From positions 186,001 through 250,000 of the forward strand of contig NZ_JAIWPG020000003.1 in NCBI RefSeq assembly GCF_020532665.2: a stretch of DNA of 64,000 bases, given 5' to 3'. Under the pieces are notes generated by a model. That model saw nothing but the letters and a program-made list of their open reading frames with translations, was not told where the DNA came from and made no database searches. The stretch is from Lelliottia sp. WAP21. Its GTDB lineage: Bacteria; Pseudomonadota; Gammaproteobacteria; Enterobacterales; Enterobacteriaceae. The position numbers and the translations under genes are program-made. Positions 10,393-17,735 of this stretch are shown piece by piece; position 1 is the stretch's first letter, and each line of letters opens with the position of its first letter.

Positions 10393-10869
10393 ATGGAATA
10401 CGGAGATTACTCCCCCAAAGAACAACTACAGCTGGCGGTTTGCCAGACTCTGATAAGCGAAAACACCTACCTCTCTCAGGAAGAGATCCGCCGTGATTTA
10501 CAGGAACGCGGCTTTGAAACCATAAGCCAGTCTACCGTTTCACGTCTGCTCACGTTGCTGGGCGTCATAAAAATTCGCAATGCCAAAGGCCAAAAGATTT
10601 ATTCGATGAATCCTCAGCTGCGCCCGGCTCCGGATGCGGCGCGTTCCATCTCGGAAATGGTGGTGAGCGTGGAGCATAACAGCGAATTTATCCTTATCCA
10701 TACCGTTGCCGGATATGGCCGTGCGGTGGCGCGTATTCTGGATTATCACCAGCTGCCGGAGATTTTAGGCGTGGTGGCCGGAAGCAGTATTGTCTGGGTC
10801 GCGCCGCGCATCGTTAAGCGCACGGCGCTGGTGCACAAGCAAATTAATTATTTACTCAGAACGCATTAA
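10393..10869 (+). CDS. ArgR-family regulator, paralog lacking the arginine-binding Asp pair
   Basis: 158 residues from the ATG at 10393 (an upstream 16-codon extension runs through the REP side and has no ribosome site). The N-terminal winged helix (residues 10-75, with SQSTVSRLLTLLGVIKIRN) and the C-terminal hexamerisation domain (85-158) match ArgR/AhrC. In E. coli ArgR the core motif GTIAGDDTIF supplies Asp128 and Asp129 for L-arginine binding; here the same place reads GVVAGSSIVW (Ser131-Ser132). It closes the arc cluster and probably controls it, but its ligand response is likely altered. The Salmonella arc cluster has an ArgR-like gene in the same place. It is not the main ArgR. Confidence 0.9.
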   Translation: MEYGDYSPKEQLQLAVCQTLISENTYLSQEEIRRDLQERGFETISQSTVSRLLTLLGVIKIRNAKGQKIYSMNPQLRPAPDAARSISEMVVSVEHNSEFILIHTVAGYGRAVARILDYHQLPEILGVVAGSSIVWVAPRIVKRTALVHKQINYLLRTH

Positions 10870-10915
10870 TATTCATATAGAACCGTTTGCACTGAGTAAA
10901 GTGTGCATTAAATGC

Positions 10916-10956
10916 TTGATCGGAGCATCGAGCTGAGTATAATGCCCGACAATTTG
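10916..10956 (+). promoter_or_regulatory. pyrLBI promoter with UTP-sensitive start
   Basis: -35 TTGATC (10916-10921), 16-bp spacer, -10 TATAAT (10938-10943), then GACAATTTGCCGGG. In E. coli the pyrBI transcript begins in the same AATTTG run, where high UTP causes repeated U addition and abortive release. The T-run (10953-10955) is conserved here. Confidence 0.85.
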
Positions 10957-10969
10957 CCGGGAGGAAGTC

Positions 10970-11074
10970 ATGGTCAAGCGTGTACGACATACAGTCATAC
11001 CGCGTCTGAAAACAGACGCTGGCCTGCCGTTTTTCTTCCCGTTGCTTACCCTATTCCCAGAGCCCCTCATTTGA
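10970..11074 (+). CDS. pyrL: pyrBI operon leader peptide
   Basis: A 34-residue peptide starting [20 protein letters not shown], clearly homologous to E. coli PyrL (MVQCVRHFVLPRLKKDAGLP). GGGAGGA lies just before the ATG. The reading frame runs through the U-rich pause region (FFFPLLTLF) and stops inside the attenuator hairpin, ten residues earlier than in E. coli. Its role is in cis: when UTP is low RNA polymerase pauses, the ribosome catches up and prevents the terminator from forming, so pyrB and pyrI are expressed. Confidence 0.92.
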   Translation: MVKRVRHTVIPRLKTDAGLPFFFPLLTLFPEPLI

Positions 11075-11087
11075 GGGGCTTTTTTTT
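11061..11087 (+). terminator. pyrBI attenuator
   Basis: Stem AGCCCCTCA (11061-11069) / TGAGGGGCT (11072-11080) with a TT loop and seven T residues. It overlaps the end of pyrL and precedes pyrB by about 20 bp, the standard UTP-controlled attenuator. Confidence 0.93.
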
Positions 11088-11108
11088 GCCCGGCGTCAGG
11101 AGATAAAC

Positions 11109-12041
11109 ATGAATCCGCTTTATCAAAAACACATCATTTCCATCAATGACCTCAGCCGCGAAGAGCTGGAACTGGTTCTGGATACCGCGGCAAAACTGAA
11201 GGCCAACCCACAGCCCGAGCTGTTAAAACATAAAGTGATCGCCAGCTGTTTCTTTGAGGCATCGACCCGTACTCGCCTCTCGTTCGAAACCTCCATGCAT
11301 CGCCTGGGCGCAAGCGTGGTCGGCTTCTCAGACAGCAGCAACACGTCGCTGGGCAAAAAAGGCGAGACGCTGGCCGACACCATATCGGTTATCAGCACTT
11401 ACGTGGATGCCATCGTAATGCGTCATCCGCAGGAAGGCGCCTCGCGCCTGGCGACCGAGTTTTCAGGCGGTATCCCGATTCTGAATGCCGGCGATGGAGC
11501 GAACCAGCATCCGACGCAGACCCTGTTGGATCTGTTCACCATCCGTGAAACCCAGGGCCGACTGGAAAATCTGCATATCGCCATGGTCGGTGATTTGAAA
11601 TATGGCCGCACCGTCCACTCGCTGGCTCAGGCGCTGGCGAAATACAACGGCAACCGGTTCTACTTTATCGCCCCAACGGCGCTGGCGATGCCGCAGTACA
11701 TTCTGGATATGCTCGATGAGAAAGGGATTGCGTGGAGCCAGCACGCCAGCATCGAAGAGGTGATGGGCGAGGTGGATATTCTCTATATGACCCGCGTGCA
11801 AAAAGAGCGTCTGGATCCGTCCGAGTACGCCAACGTGAAGGCGCAGTTTGTCCTGCGCGCCAGCGACCTCGACGGCGCACGTGACAACATGAAGGTATTA
11901 CACCCGCTGCCGCGCATCGACGAAATTGCCACCGACGTGGATAAAACGCCGCACGCCTGGTACTTCCAGCAGGCGGGTAACGGCATCTTTGCACGCCAGG
12001 CATTACTGGCACTGGTACTGAATCGCGACTTGGCTCTGTAA
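11109..12041 (+). CDS. pyrB: Aspartate carbamoyltransferase, catalytic subunit
   Basis: 310 residues. It joins carbamoyl phosphate and aspartate to N-carbamoyl-aspartate, the committed step of pyrimidine synthesis, as c3 trimers in the c6r6 holoenzyme. STRTR (residues 53-57), the mobile 80s loop with [13 protein letters not shown] near 134 and HPLPR near 265 are intact. CAGGAG lies seven bases before the ATG, directly after the attenuator. pyrI follows after 12 bp, so both subunits are made from one message. Confidence 0.97.
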   Translation: MNPLYQKHIISINDLSREELELVLDTAAKLKANPQPELLKHKVIASCFFEASTRTRLSFETSMHRLGASVVGFSDSSNTSLGKKGETLADTISVISTYVDAIVMRHPQEGASRLATEFSGGIPILNAGDGANQHPTQTLLDLFTIRETQGRLENLHIAMVGDLKYGRTVHSLAQALAKYNGNRFYFIAPTALAMPQYILDMLDEKGIAWSQHASIEEVMGEVDILYMTRVQKERLDPSEYANVKAQFVLRASDLDGARDNMKVLHPLPRIDEIATDVDKTPHAWYFQQAGNGIFARQALLALVLNRDLAL

Positions 12042-12053
12042 GGAAAAATAACC

Positions 12054-12515
12054 ATGACACATGACAACAAACTCCAGGTAGAAGCCATCAAACGTGGCAC
12101 CGTGATTGACCATATCCCTGCGCAAATTGGCTTTAAGCTTTTGACGTTATTCAAGCTGACCGAGACCGACCAGCGCATCACCATTGGTCTGAACCTGCCG
12201 TCAGGCGAGATGGGCCGCAAGGATCTGATTAAAATTGAGAACACCTTCCTGACCGACGAGCAGGTGAACCAGCTTTCGCTCTATGCGCCGAATGCGACGG
12301 TAAACCGCATCGATGATTACGAAGTGGTGGGAAAATCCCGCCCAAGCCTGCCGGAGCGTATCAACAGCGTGCTGGTCTGCCCGAACAGCAACTGCATCAG
12401 CCACGCTGAGCCGGTTTCGTCCAGCTTTGCAGTGAAAAAACGCGAGAAAGATATCGCACTCAAATGCAAATACTGCGAAAAAGAGTTTTCTCATTATGTG
12501 GTGCTGGCCAACTAA
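12054..12515 (+). CDS. pyrI: Aspartate carbamoyltransferase, regulatory subunit
   Basis: 153 residues, same length as in E. coli. The N-terminal allosteric domain binds ATP or CTP/UTP; the C-terminal domain carries four zinc cysteines (Cys-N4-Cys in CPNSNC and Cys-N2-Cys in CKYC) that hold the contact with PyrB. It forms r2 dimers in the holoenzyme. AAGGAAAAATAACC precedes the ATG. Confidence 0.97.
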   Translation: MTHDNKLQVEAIKRGTVIDHIPAQIGFKLLTLFKLTETDQRITIGLNLPSGEMGRKDLIKIENTFLTDEQVNQLSLYAPNATVNRIDDYEVVGKSRPSLPERINSVLVCPNSNCISHAEPVSSSFAVKKREKDIALKCKYCEKEFSHYVVLAN

Positions 12516-12521
12516 TTGAGG

Positions 12522-12550
12522 TTGGTAAAGGATCCCGGCCTCCCTATAAT
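12522..12550 (+). promoter_or_regulatory. Promoter of ridA
   Basis: TTGGTA (12522-12527), exact 17-bp spacer, TATAAT (12545-12550), just after the pyrI stop. The -10 lies in the loop of an inverted repeat (CCCGGCC ... GGCCGGG, 12534-12557), so the same DNA may also act as a weak terminator of pyrBI. Confidence 0.75.
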
Positions 12551-12589
12551 GGCCGGGAACATTCTTAACGCTGTTATTCTGGAGAAAAC

Positions 12590-12976
12590 ATGAGCAAAGT
12601 ACTTGCGACGGAAAATGCACCAGCCGCTATTGGCCCGTACGTTCAGGGCGTTGATCTGGGCAGCATGATCATCACATCCGGTCAGATCCCGGTGAACCCA
12701 AAAACGGGTGAAGTGCCAGAAGATGTTGCCGCACAGGCGCGTCAGTCACTGGAAAACGTTCAGGCGATCGTTGAATCTGCGGGCCTGAAAGTGGGCGATA
12801 TCGTGAAAACAACCGTCTTCGTTAAAGATCTCAACGATTTCGCGACCGTTAACGCCACTTACGAAGCGTTCTTCACCGAGCACAACGCCACCTTCCCGGC
12901 GCGCTCCTGCGTGGAAGTCGCGCGTCTGCCAAAAGACGTGAAAATTGAAATCGAAGCGATCGCGGTGCGTCGTTAA
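12590..12976 (+). CDS. ridA: 2-iminobutanoate/2-iminopropanoate deaminase RidA
   Basis: 128 residues, YjgF/YER057c/UK114 family. It hydrolyses reactive enamine/imine products of PLP enzymes such as threonine dehydratase and so prevents damage to other PLP enzymes. The trimer active-site residues are visible: TSGQIPVNPKTGEV, the conserved Arg in FPARSCVEVARLPKDVKIEIEA and the Glu near the end. CTGGAG precedes the ATG. The position next to pyrI is the same as in E. coli. Confidence 0.96.
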   Translation: MSKVLATENAPAAIGPYVQGVDLGSMIITSGQIPVNPKTGEVPEDVAAQARQSLENVQAIVESAGLKVGDIVKTTVFVKDLNDFATVNATYEAFFTEHNATFPARSCVEVARLPKDVKIEIEAIAVRR

Positions 12977-12992
12977 GTTTCATATTTGCACT

Positions 12993-13019
12993 AAAAAGGT
13001 AGCGCTGGCTGCCTTTTTT
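12993..13019 (+). terminator. Terminator of ridA
   Basis: AAAAAGGTAGC, short loop GCTG, GCTGCCTTTTTT: an imperfect hairpin with a six-T tail about 20 bp beyond the ridA stop. Confidence 0.7.
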
Positions 13020-13132
13020 ATATTTATCATCAGCGAATTATTTCGCCTATTTTTACCCTCGTCTTCAAATGACTTATTTATCGGTCCATTAATACACTAG
13101 CGCAGCTGTATTAACCCTCTAATGGACTAAAA

Positions 13133-14584
13133 ATGAAACGTTCTAAAATTGCCTTTGCGATTGCGACACTCACGGTTGCGTCTTCTGCCTTTGCGCATGG
13201 CTATATCGAATCGCCTGCCAGCCGGGCGTATATGTGTAAGCTTGGGCAAAATATTGACTGTGGTAACGTCGAATATGAACCGCAGAGCGTTGAACGCGCC
13301 TCCGGCTTTCCTGCCAACAGCCTGCCGCCCGACGGTGAGCTGGCCAGCGCAGGCATTGCCAACTATTCACAGCTCGACAGACAAAGTCTGAATGCCTGGA
13401 CCAAGTCACCGATGACCGCAGGCCCGCATACTTTTACCTGGTATCATACTGCGCCGCACAAAACCACCAACTGGCGTTATTACATCACCAAACAAAACTG
13501 GAATCCTAATAAGCCACTGACCCGCGACCAGTTTGAATTAACCCCATTCTGCTCCGTCAATGGCAATGGACAGGCACCTGCTGCGCGGCAGGAAATGCAT
13601 TGTAATGTGCCAGAACGTACCGGCTACCAGGTGATTTACGGCGTATGGGAAATTGCAGATACCGCGAACAGTTTTTATCAGGCTATCGACGTTGATTTTG
13701 GCCATGGCGGCCATAACGTGCCGGATGAAACACCCGCCGTGGTATCCGAATGGAGCAAAACCCTGACCGGTCAGGTAGCGGGAAATAACCTGCAGCCCGG
13801 CGATAAAGCGATCGCGCGTTTCTTTGATGCCCATGGTGAAGTGCTGAACATGAGGACCTCGCTGACCATCTCATCAGCCCAGCAGGGCGACGCCAACCAG
13901 TGGGCATTTGACCTGGCTGAGAGTATCAACGCACAGCACAGCGACGTGCGCGTCGGGGTGAAGGACGAGGGCGGCAATGTGAACCCGGTCCACGGCGCGA
14001 ACAGCGTCTTTGTGCGTGAAGGTAGCTCACTGCGTAGCGTAGCGATCTCTTATGAAGAACAAAAACCTCAGGTGAACGAGACGCTTCAGGTGTCCAACGT
14101 GCAGTACAGCAAGGTGGAAAACGGCAAAGCAACGGTGAGCTTCCACGTTAACACCAGTGGCGATGTGAACCTTGAAGCGCATGTCATGAACCACATGGGC
14201 GCGGATAAGGGTTACCTGAAGCAGGACCTGAACAACGCGAATCAGGATGTCACCATGACCCTGAATGACGTGACGGCGGGTCACCACATGCTGAAATACT
14301 ACGCGACCAACAAAGCCGGTACGCTGTTTGCTCAGGATGTGATCGACATGATGCTGGAAAGCGCAAACGCGCCTGCGCCTGCAGGTCAATACGATTACAG
14401 CTTCCCGGACGGGGTATCATCGTACAAAGCAGGCACCGTGGTGTTCCAGCCAAAAGATGGCAAGACGTATCAGTGTAAGCCTTTCCCTTACAGCGGCTAC
14501 TGCATGCAGTATAGCGCCACCGCTCACCAGTTTGAGCCTGGCGTGGGTTCACACTGGAAAGAAGCCTGGGTATTGAAGAACTGA
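13133..14584 (+). CDS. gbpA: Secreted chitin-binding lytic polysaccharide monooxygenase (GbpA type, AA10)
   Basis: 483 residues, close to Vibrio GbpA. A 21-residue signal peptide ends at AFA, so the mature protein begins HGYIESPASRAYMC with His22 as the first half of the copper histidine brace; His109 in WYHTAPHKTTNWRYY is the second. The AA10 domain spans about 22-205; two beta domains follow (about 215-310 and 320-410), and the last 60 residues (SFPDGVSSYKAGTVVFQPKD ... HWKEAWVLKN) form a small chitin-binding module. It should oxidatively cleave chitin or bind GlcNAc surfaces outside the cell. It faces the hexosaminidase gene across a repeat array. Its last codons are copied in that array. 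Confidence 0.93.
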   Translation: MKRSKIAFAIATLTVASSAFAHGYIESPASRAYMCKLGQNIDCGNVEYEPQSVERASGFPANSLPPDGELASAGIANYSQLDRQSLNAWTKSPMTAGPHTFTWYHTAPHKTTNWRYYITKQNWNPNKPLTRDQFELTPFCSVNGNGQAPAARQEMHCNVPERTGYQVIYGVWEIADTANSFYQAIDVDFGHGGHNVPDETPAVVSEWSKTLTGQVAGNNLQPGDKAIARFFDAHGEVLNMRTSLTISSAQQGDANQWAFDLAESINAQHSDVRVGVKDEGGNVNPVHGANSVFVREGSSLRSVAISYEEQKPQVNETLQVSNVQYSKVENGKATVSFHVNTSGDVNLEAHVMNHMGADKGYLKQDLNNANQDVTMTLNDVTAGHHMLKYYATNKAGTLFAQDVIDMMLESANAPAPAGQYDYSFPDGVSSYKAGTVVFQPKDGKTYQCKPFPYSGYCMQYSATAHQFEPGVGSHWKEAWVLKN

Positions 14585-15172
14585 GTCGCCTGTTTCCCCT
14601 CACCCTACCCCTCTCCCAAAGGGAGAGGGAACTGTTCCGTGCAATCCTTACCATGGATGAGGGCTGCTCTTGTCCCTCTGCCCGTGGGAGAGGGGTCGGG
14701 GTGAGGGCATCAGACCGCACTATCTCAATCACTTGTCTGTTGGCGCATCGCTACCCTACCTACAAAAATGAAGAACTGAGTCGCCGGTTTCCCCTCACCC
14801 TACCCCTCTCCCAAAGGGAGAGGGAACTGTTCCGTGCAATCCTTACCATGGATGAGGGCTGCTCTTCCCCCTCTCCCGTGGGAGAGGGTCGGGGTGAGGG
14901 CATCAGACCGCACTATCTCAATCACTTGTTTGTTGGCGCATCGCTACCCTACCTACAAAAATGAAGAACTGAGTCGCCGGTTTCCCTCACCCTACCCCTC
15001 TCCCAAAGGGAGAGGGAACTGTTCCGTACAATCCTTGCCATGGGAGAGGGAACTGTTCCGTGCAATCCTTGCCATGGGAGAGGGAACTGTTGTGTGCAAT
15101 CCTTGTCATGGATGAGGGCTGCCCTTCTCCCTCTCCCCGTGGGAGAGGGTCGGGGTGAGGGCATCAGACCGC
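14574..15172. repeat. REP-like element amplified as a 194-bp tandem repeat
   Basis: The segment TGAAGAACTGAGTCGCC, which contains the last codons and stop of gbpA, recurs at 14769 and 14962, so a unit of about 193-195 bp is present twice plus a third partial copy. Each unit holds a pair of CCCTCTCCC / GGGAGAGGG hairpins with outer arms CCCTCACCCTACCCC and GGTCGGGGTGAGGGC. The third copy has an inner expansion of about 34 bp (GGGAACTGTTCCGTGCAATC ... ATGGGAGA) repeated three times. Frames crossing the array are low-complexity artefacts. Confidence 0.88.
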
Positions 15173-15189
15173 AGAGGCCCCCACGCAGC

Positions 15190-17574
15190 CTACGGGTTGC
15201 GCGTCGCCCTGAGCAGGGTCTCCAGCGGATACACTGCCGCAATGACCACCTCGTCCTGAATCTGTGCCGCACTATCCAGCTCACGTTGTATCGCCGCGAT
15301 CTCTGTATCATCCAGCGTGCCCTGCCGTGCCACCAGATCCGTTAACCGCAGACCAATCGATGCCAGCTTATCCACCTCCTGAATCACAGGCTTCATCGCC
15401 TTGAGCTGATAATTATTTTCGCTGAGCGCCAGCGCATCGCTGGTATTGCTCTGCCAGCGGTTAAAGACGTGACGCAGCGACTCGGCGCTTTCCGTATCCT
15501 CCGCGTCGCTGATTAAACGCTCAGCCCATTTGTTCATCTGCCGCACGGTGGTGCTTTCAGCGTTCAGCGCATCGGCATAGCGGTTCAGCGGCTCAAACTG
15601 GTGGTAGTTCCCGGCCTGGAATTTAAGGTGCTGACGGGTGTAATACTGCGCAGGCTCCAGCGCCTGGGCGAGAACCTGCAAAGGGAGTGTGTCGGCGTTA
15701 TTCGCCAGACGCGTAAAGTAAGCCTGCTGCTGACTATGCTGCTGCAAGCCCACCGAGACGGTGGTCCAGCTGTCCATCGCCTGCAAACGGGTATACATGT
15801 TATCGGTGTCGTTCACCTCTTTCGCCGACCAGAGCCGCTCCGCCACCGCAAAGGCGCGCGGCCAGAGCTTAATATCCAGTACCGGTGCGACCACGTTTTC
15901 CGCCCAGAGGGCCGCTTCCCCGCCCATCAAATTCGCCTGCTGCGCCGCGTCTGGTACCACCGGCTGCGTTCCTTCAGGCACGTTGTCGAGTCGTGCGCCC
16001 GTAATCGGGTAGCGGGCGTTGCCTACCAGGAAATAACCGCTGAGCTTATCGTCCGTTACGTTCACAACCGGGCGGGTTTCCCCCATCCAGGTATCAACGG
16101 TAAAGGTGACCTGATTGTCGTCCCGCCACTGGATGTTATCCACGTCGCGACGTGATTTGCCTTTAAAATCAATAAATCCGCGCCAGCCGGATTCGCCCTT
16201 CACCAGCGTGAAGCTGCCCTCAACCGGCTTGCCCTTCAGGCGCGGCATAACGAATGACCAGCTTTGCGCGCTGTCGTTATCCGCCAGTTGATCCACCCCA
16301 TTCAGCCCCTGCGGGACAATCTCATTGCGATAGTGGTAGGCAGTGCTTTGTGGCTGATCAAGATAAAAACCGGTGGAGAGGATGCCCTTATAGCCCTGCT
16401 TCGCCACCTCACCGAGCGCGTCCTGCCCCTGCCAGGACTGGATCAAAATGCTCTTCGGCAGGTCGGGATGGTAGATCTCATCCCAGCCGACCATCTGACG
16501 GTGATGCTTCTCCAGAAGGGTTTCCAGCTTACGGTTGAAATACGCCTGTAAGGCGTGGCTGTCGGCCAGTTTGTTTTGCCGCATAAAGTTTTGAATCGCC
16601 GCATTCTCTTTCCACTGCGTATCGTCCACCTCATCACCGCCGATGTGCAGATACGGATCGGGGAAGATCGCCGCGAGTTCGCTCACCATCGCGTCAGCAA
16701 AGGTGTAGGTTGCCTCTTTGGTCGGATCGAGGACGGGTTTTAGTACGCCCCAGTGCCGTTCCATTTCATAAGGGCCTGGGGCGCTCATCAGTTCCGGATA
16801 GGCGACGGCAATGGCCGAGGCATGTCCCGGCATGTCGATTTCCGGCACCACCCGAATCCCCCGTTCGGCGGCATAGCGAACGACCTCGCGCATCTGCTCC
16901 GGCGTGTAGAACAGCCCGTCGCTGGCAAGCTGGGTCAGTTTGGGATAGCGCGTCGAAGCAAAGCGCCAACCCTGATCGTCCGTTAAGTGCCAGTGCAGCA
17001 CGTTGAGTTTTGCCGCCGCCATGCCGTCGATCTGGCGTTTAATATCCGGCAGCGGAATGAAATGACGCGCGGAATCCAGCAGCAGTCCGCGCCACGGGAA
17101 GCGCGGCGCATCGTCGATGCTCACCCACGGTAATGAGGTGTTTTCCGCGCCGTTCTGAATCAGCTGGAGTACGGTCTCCATCGCGCGGAGCGCACCAAAA
17201 CGGGTGTTGGCGGAGATGGTCACGCCGTTAGCGTCCACGTTAAGGGTGTAGCTTTCATCGCTGTCCGGCAGCGGCTGCGGCTTCACTTTTTTGGCGATGA
17301 CAATGCGAATGGTGGGGTTTTCCGGCGTGCTGCTTTGCGGCTGAAGCGTCCAGCCCGTTTGCAGAGCAATGCGCTGGCGCAGACGGTTAACCGCCCCACC
17401 GAGGTCATCGCCGCTGACGCTAACGGAAACCTGATTGGTCAGGACAAATGCGCCCTGAGTCGTCGGACGCTCCACTTTCGCGGGCCAGGGCATCAGGGGT
17501 AAATCGCCTGCCGGTGCGGCAAACGCTGAAGCGCCGAGCAAAAGCCCGGCGGTGAGAAGGCTGTAACGCAACAT
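15190..17574 (-). CDS. Beta-N-acetylhexosaminidase (GH20) with an inserted domain
   Basis: 794 residues with a signal peptide (MLRYSLLTAGLLLGASAFAA), so periplasmic or exported. An N-terminal GH20b-type domain (about 25-165) precedes the GH20 barrel; the catalytic Asp-Glu pair is in HIGGDEVDD near residue 310, substrate-site WHLTDDQGWR near 200 and the WGEA-like GGEAALWAEN near 548. It removes terminal GlcNAc/GalNAc, for instance from chitobiose. About 130 residues rich in beta strand (about 415-545) are inserted between the TIM-barrel strands around YLDQP and GGEAALW, longer than in simple GH20 enzymes. AAGGAA precedes the ATG. Convergent with the LPMO gene, which suggests a chitin-use module. 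Confidence 0.93.
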   Translation of the reverse strand: MLRYSLLTAGLLLGASAFAAPAGDLPLMPWPAKVERPTTQGAFVLTNQVSVSVSGDDLGGAVNRLRQRIALQTGWTLQPQSSTPENPTIRIVIAKKVKPQPLPDSDESYTLNVDANGVTISANTRFGALRAMETVLQLIQNGAENTSLPWVSIDDAPRFPWRGLLLDSARHFIPLPDIKRQIDGMAAAKLNVLHWHLTDDQGWRFASTRYPKLTQLASDGLFYTPEQMREVVRYAAERGIRVVPEIDMPGHASAIAVAYPELMSAPGPYEMERHWGVLKPVLDPTKEATYTFADAMVSELAAIFPDPYLHIGGDEVDDTQWKENAAIQNFMRQNKLADSHALQAYFNRKLETLLEKHHRQMVGWDEIYHPDLPKSILIQSWQGQDALGEVAKQGYKGILSTGFYLDQPQSTAYHYRNEIVPQGLNGVDQLADNDSAQSWSFVMPRLKGKPVEGSFTLVKGESGWRGFIDFKGKSRRDVDNIQWRDDNQVTFTVDTWMGETRPVVNVTDDKLSGYFLVGNARYPITGARLDNVPEGTQPVVPDAAQQANLMGGEAALWAENVVAPVLDIKLWPRAFAVAERLWSAKEVNDTDNMYTRLQAMDSWTTVSVGLQQHSQQQAYFTRLANNADTLPLQVLAQALEPAQYYTRQHLKFQAGNYHQFEPLNRYADALNAESTTVRQMNKWAERLISDAEDTESAESLRHVFNRWQSNTSDALALSENNYQLKAMKPVIQEVDKLASIGLRLTDLVARQGTLDDTEIAAIQRELDSAAQIQDEVVIAAVYPLETLLRATRNP

Positions 17575-17689
17575 GAATGTTCCTTATCAGAATCTGACGG
17601 GCCAAATAAAAGCAAAACATTCTGTTAACATGCGTACAATTTATCGTCAAGCACAAGGGCCGACGGAGATTACAGGTTCTTGAATTTAA

Positions 17690-17735
17690 GCGGAAAGCCA
17701 TGGCCCGGTACGCGCAGCGCCACCGGGCACACAAA
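17690..17735. repeat. REP-like palindrome beyond mgtA
   Basis: GCCATGGCCCGGTACGCGCA then GCGCCACCGGGCAC directly after the mgtA stop codon, a diverged enterobacterial REP that can act as a 3' stabiliser or terminator. Confidence 0.6.

Noticed and set aside
10862-10875. ARG-box-like CGCAT-TAAT-ATTCA at the end of the ArgR paralog
   Set aside because: It overlaps the stop codon, matches only in part and is not at a clear promoter position for pyrLBI; left as a weak hint.
14653-15345. Open frames over the gbpA-hexosaminidase repeat array
   Set aside because: They repeat the satellite unit in translation and one runs into the hexosaminidase gene on the wrong strand.
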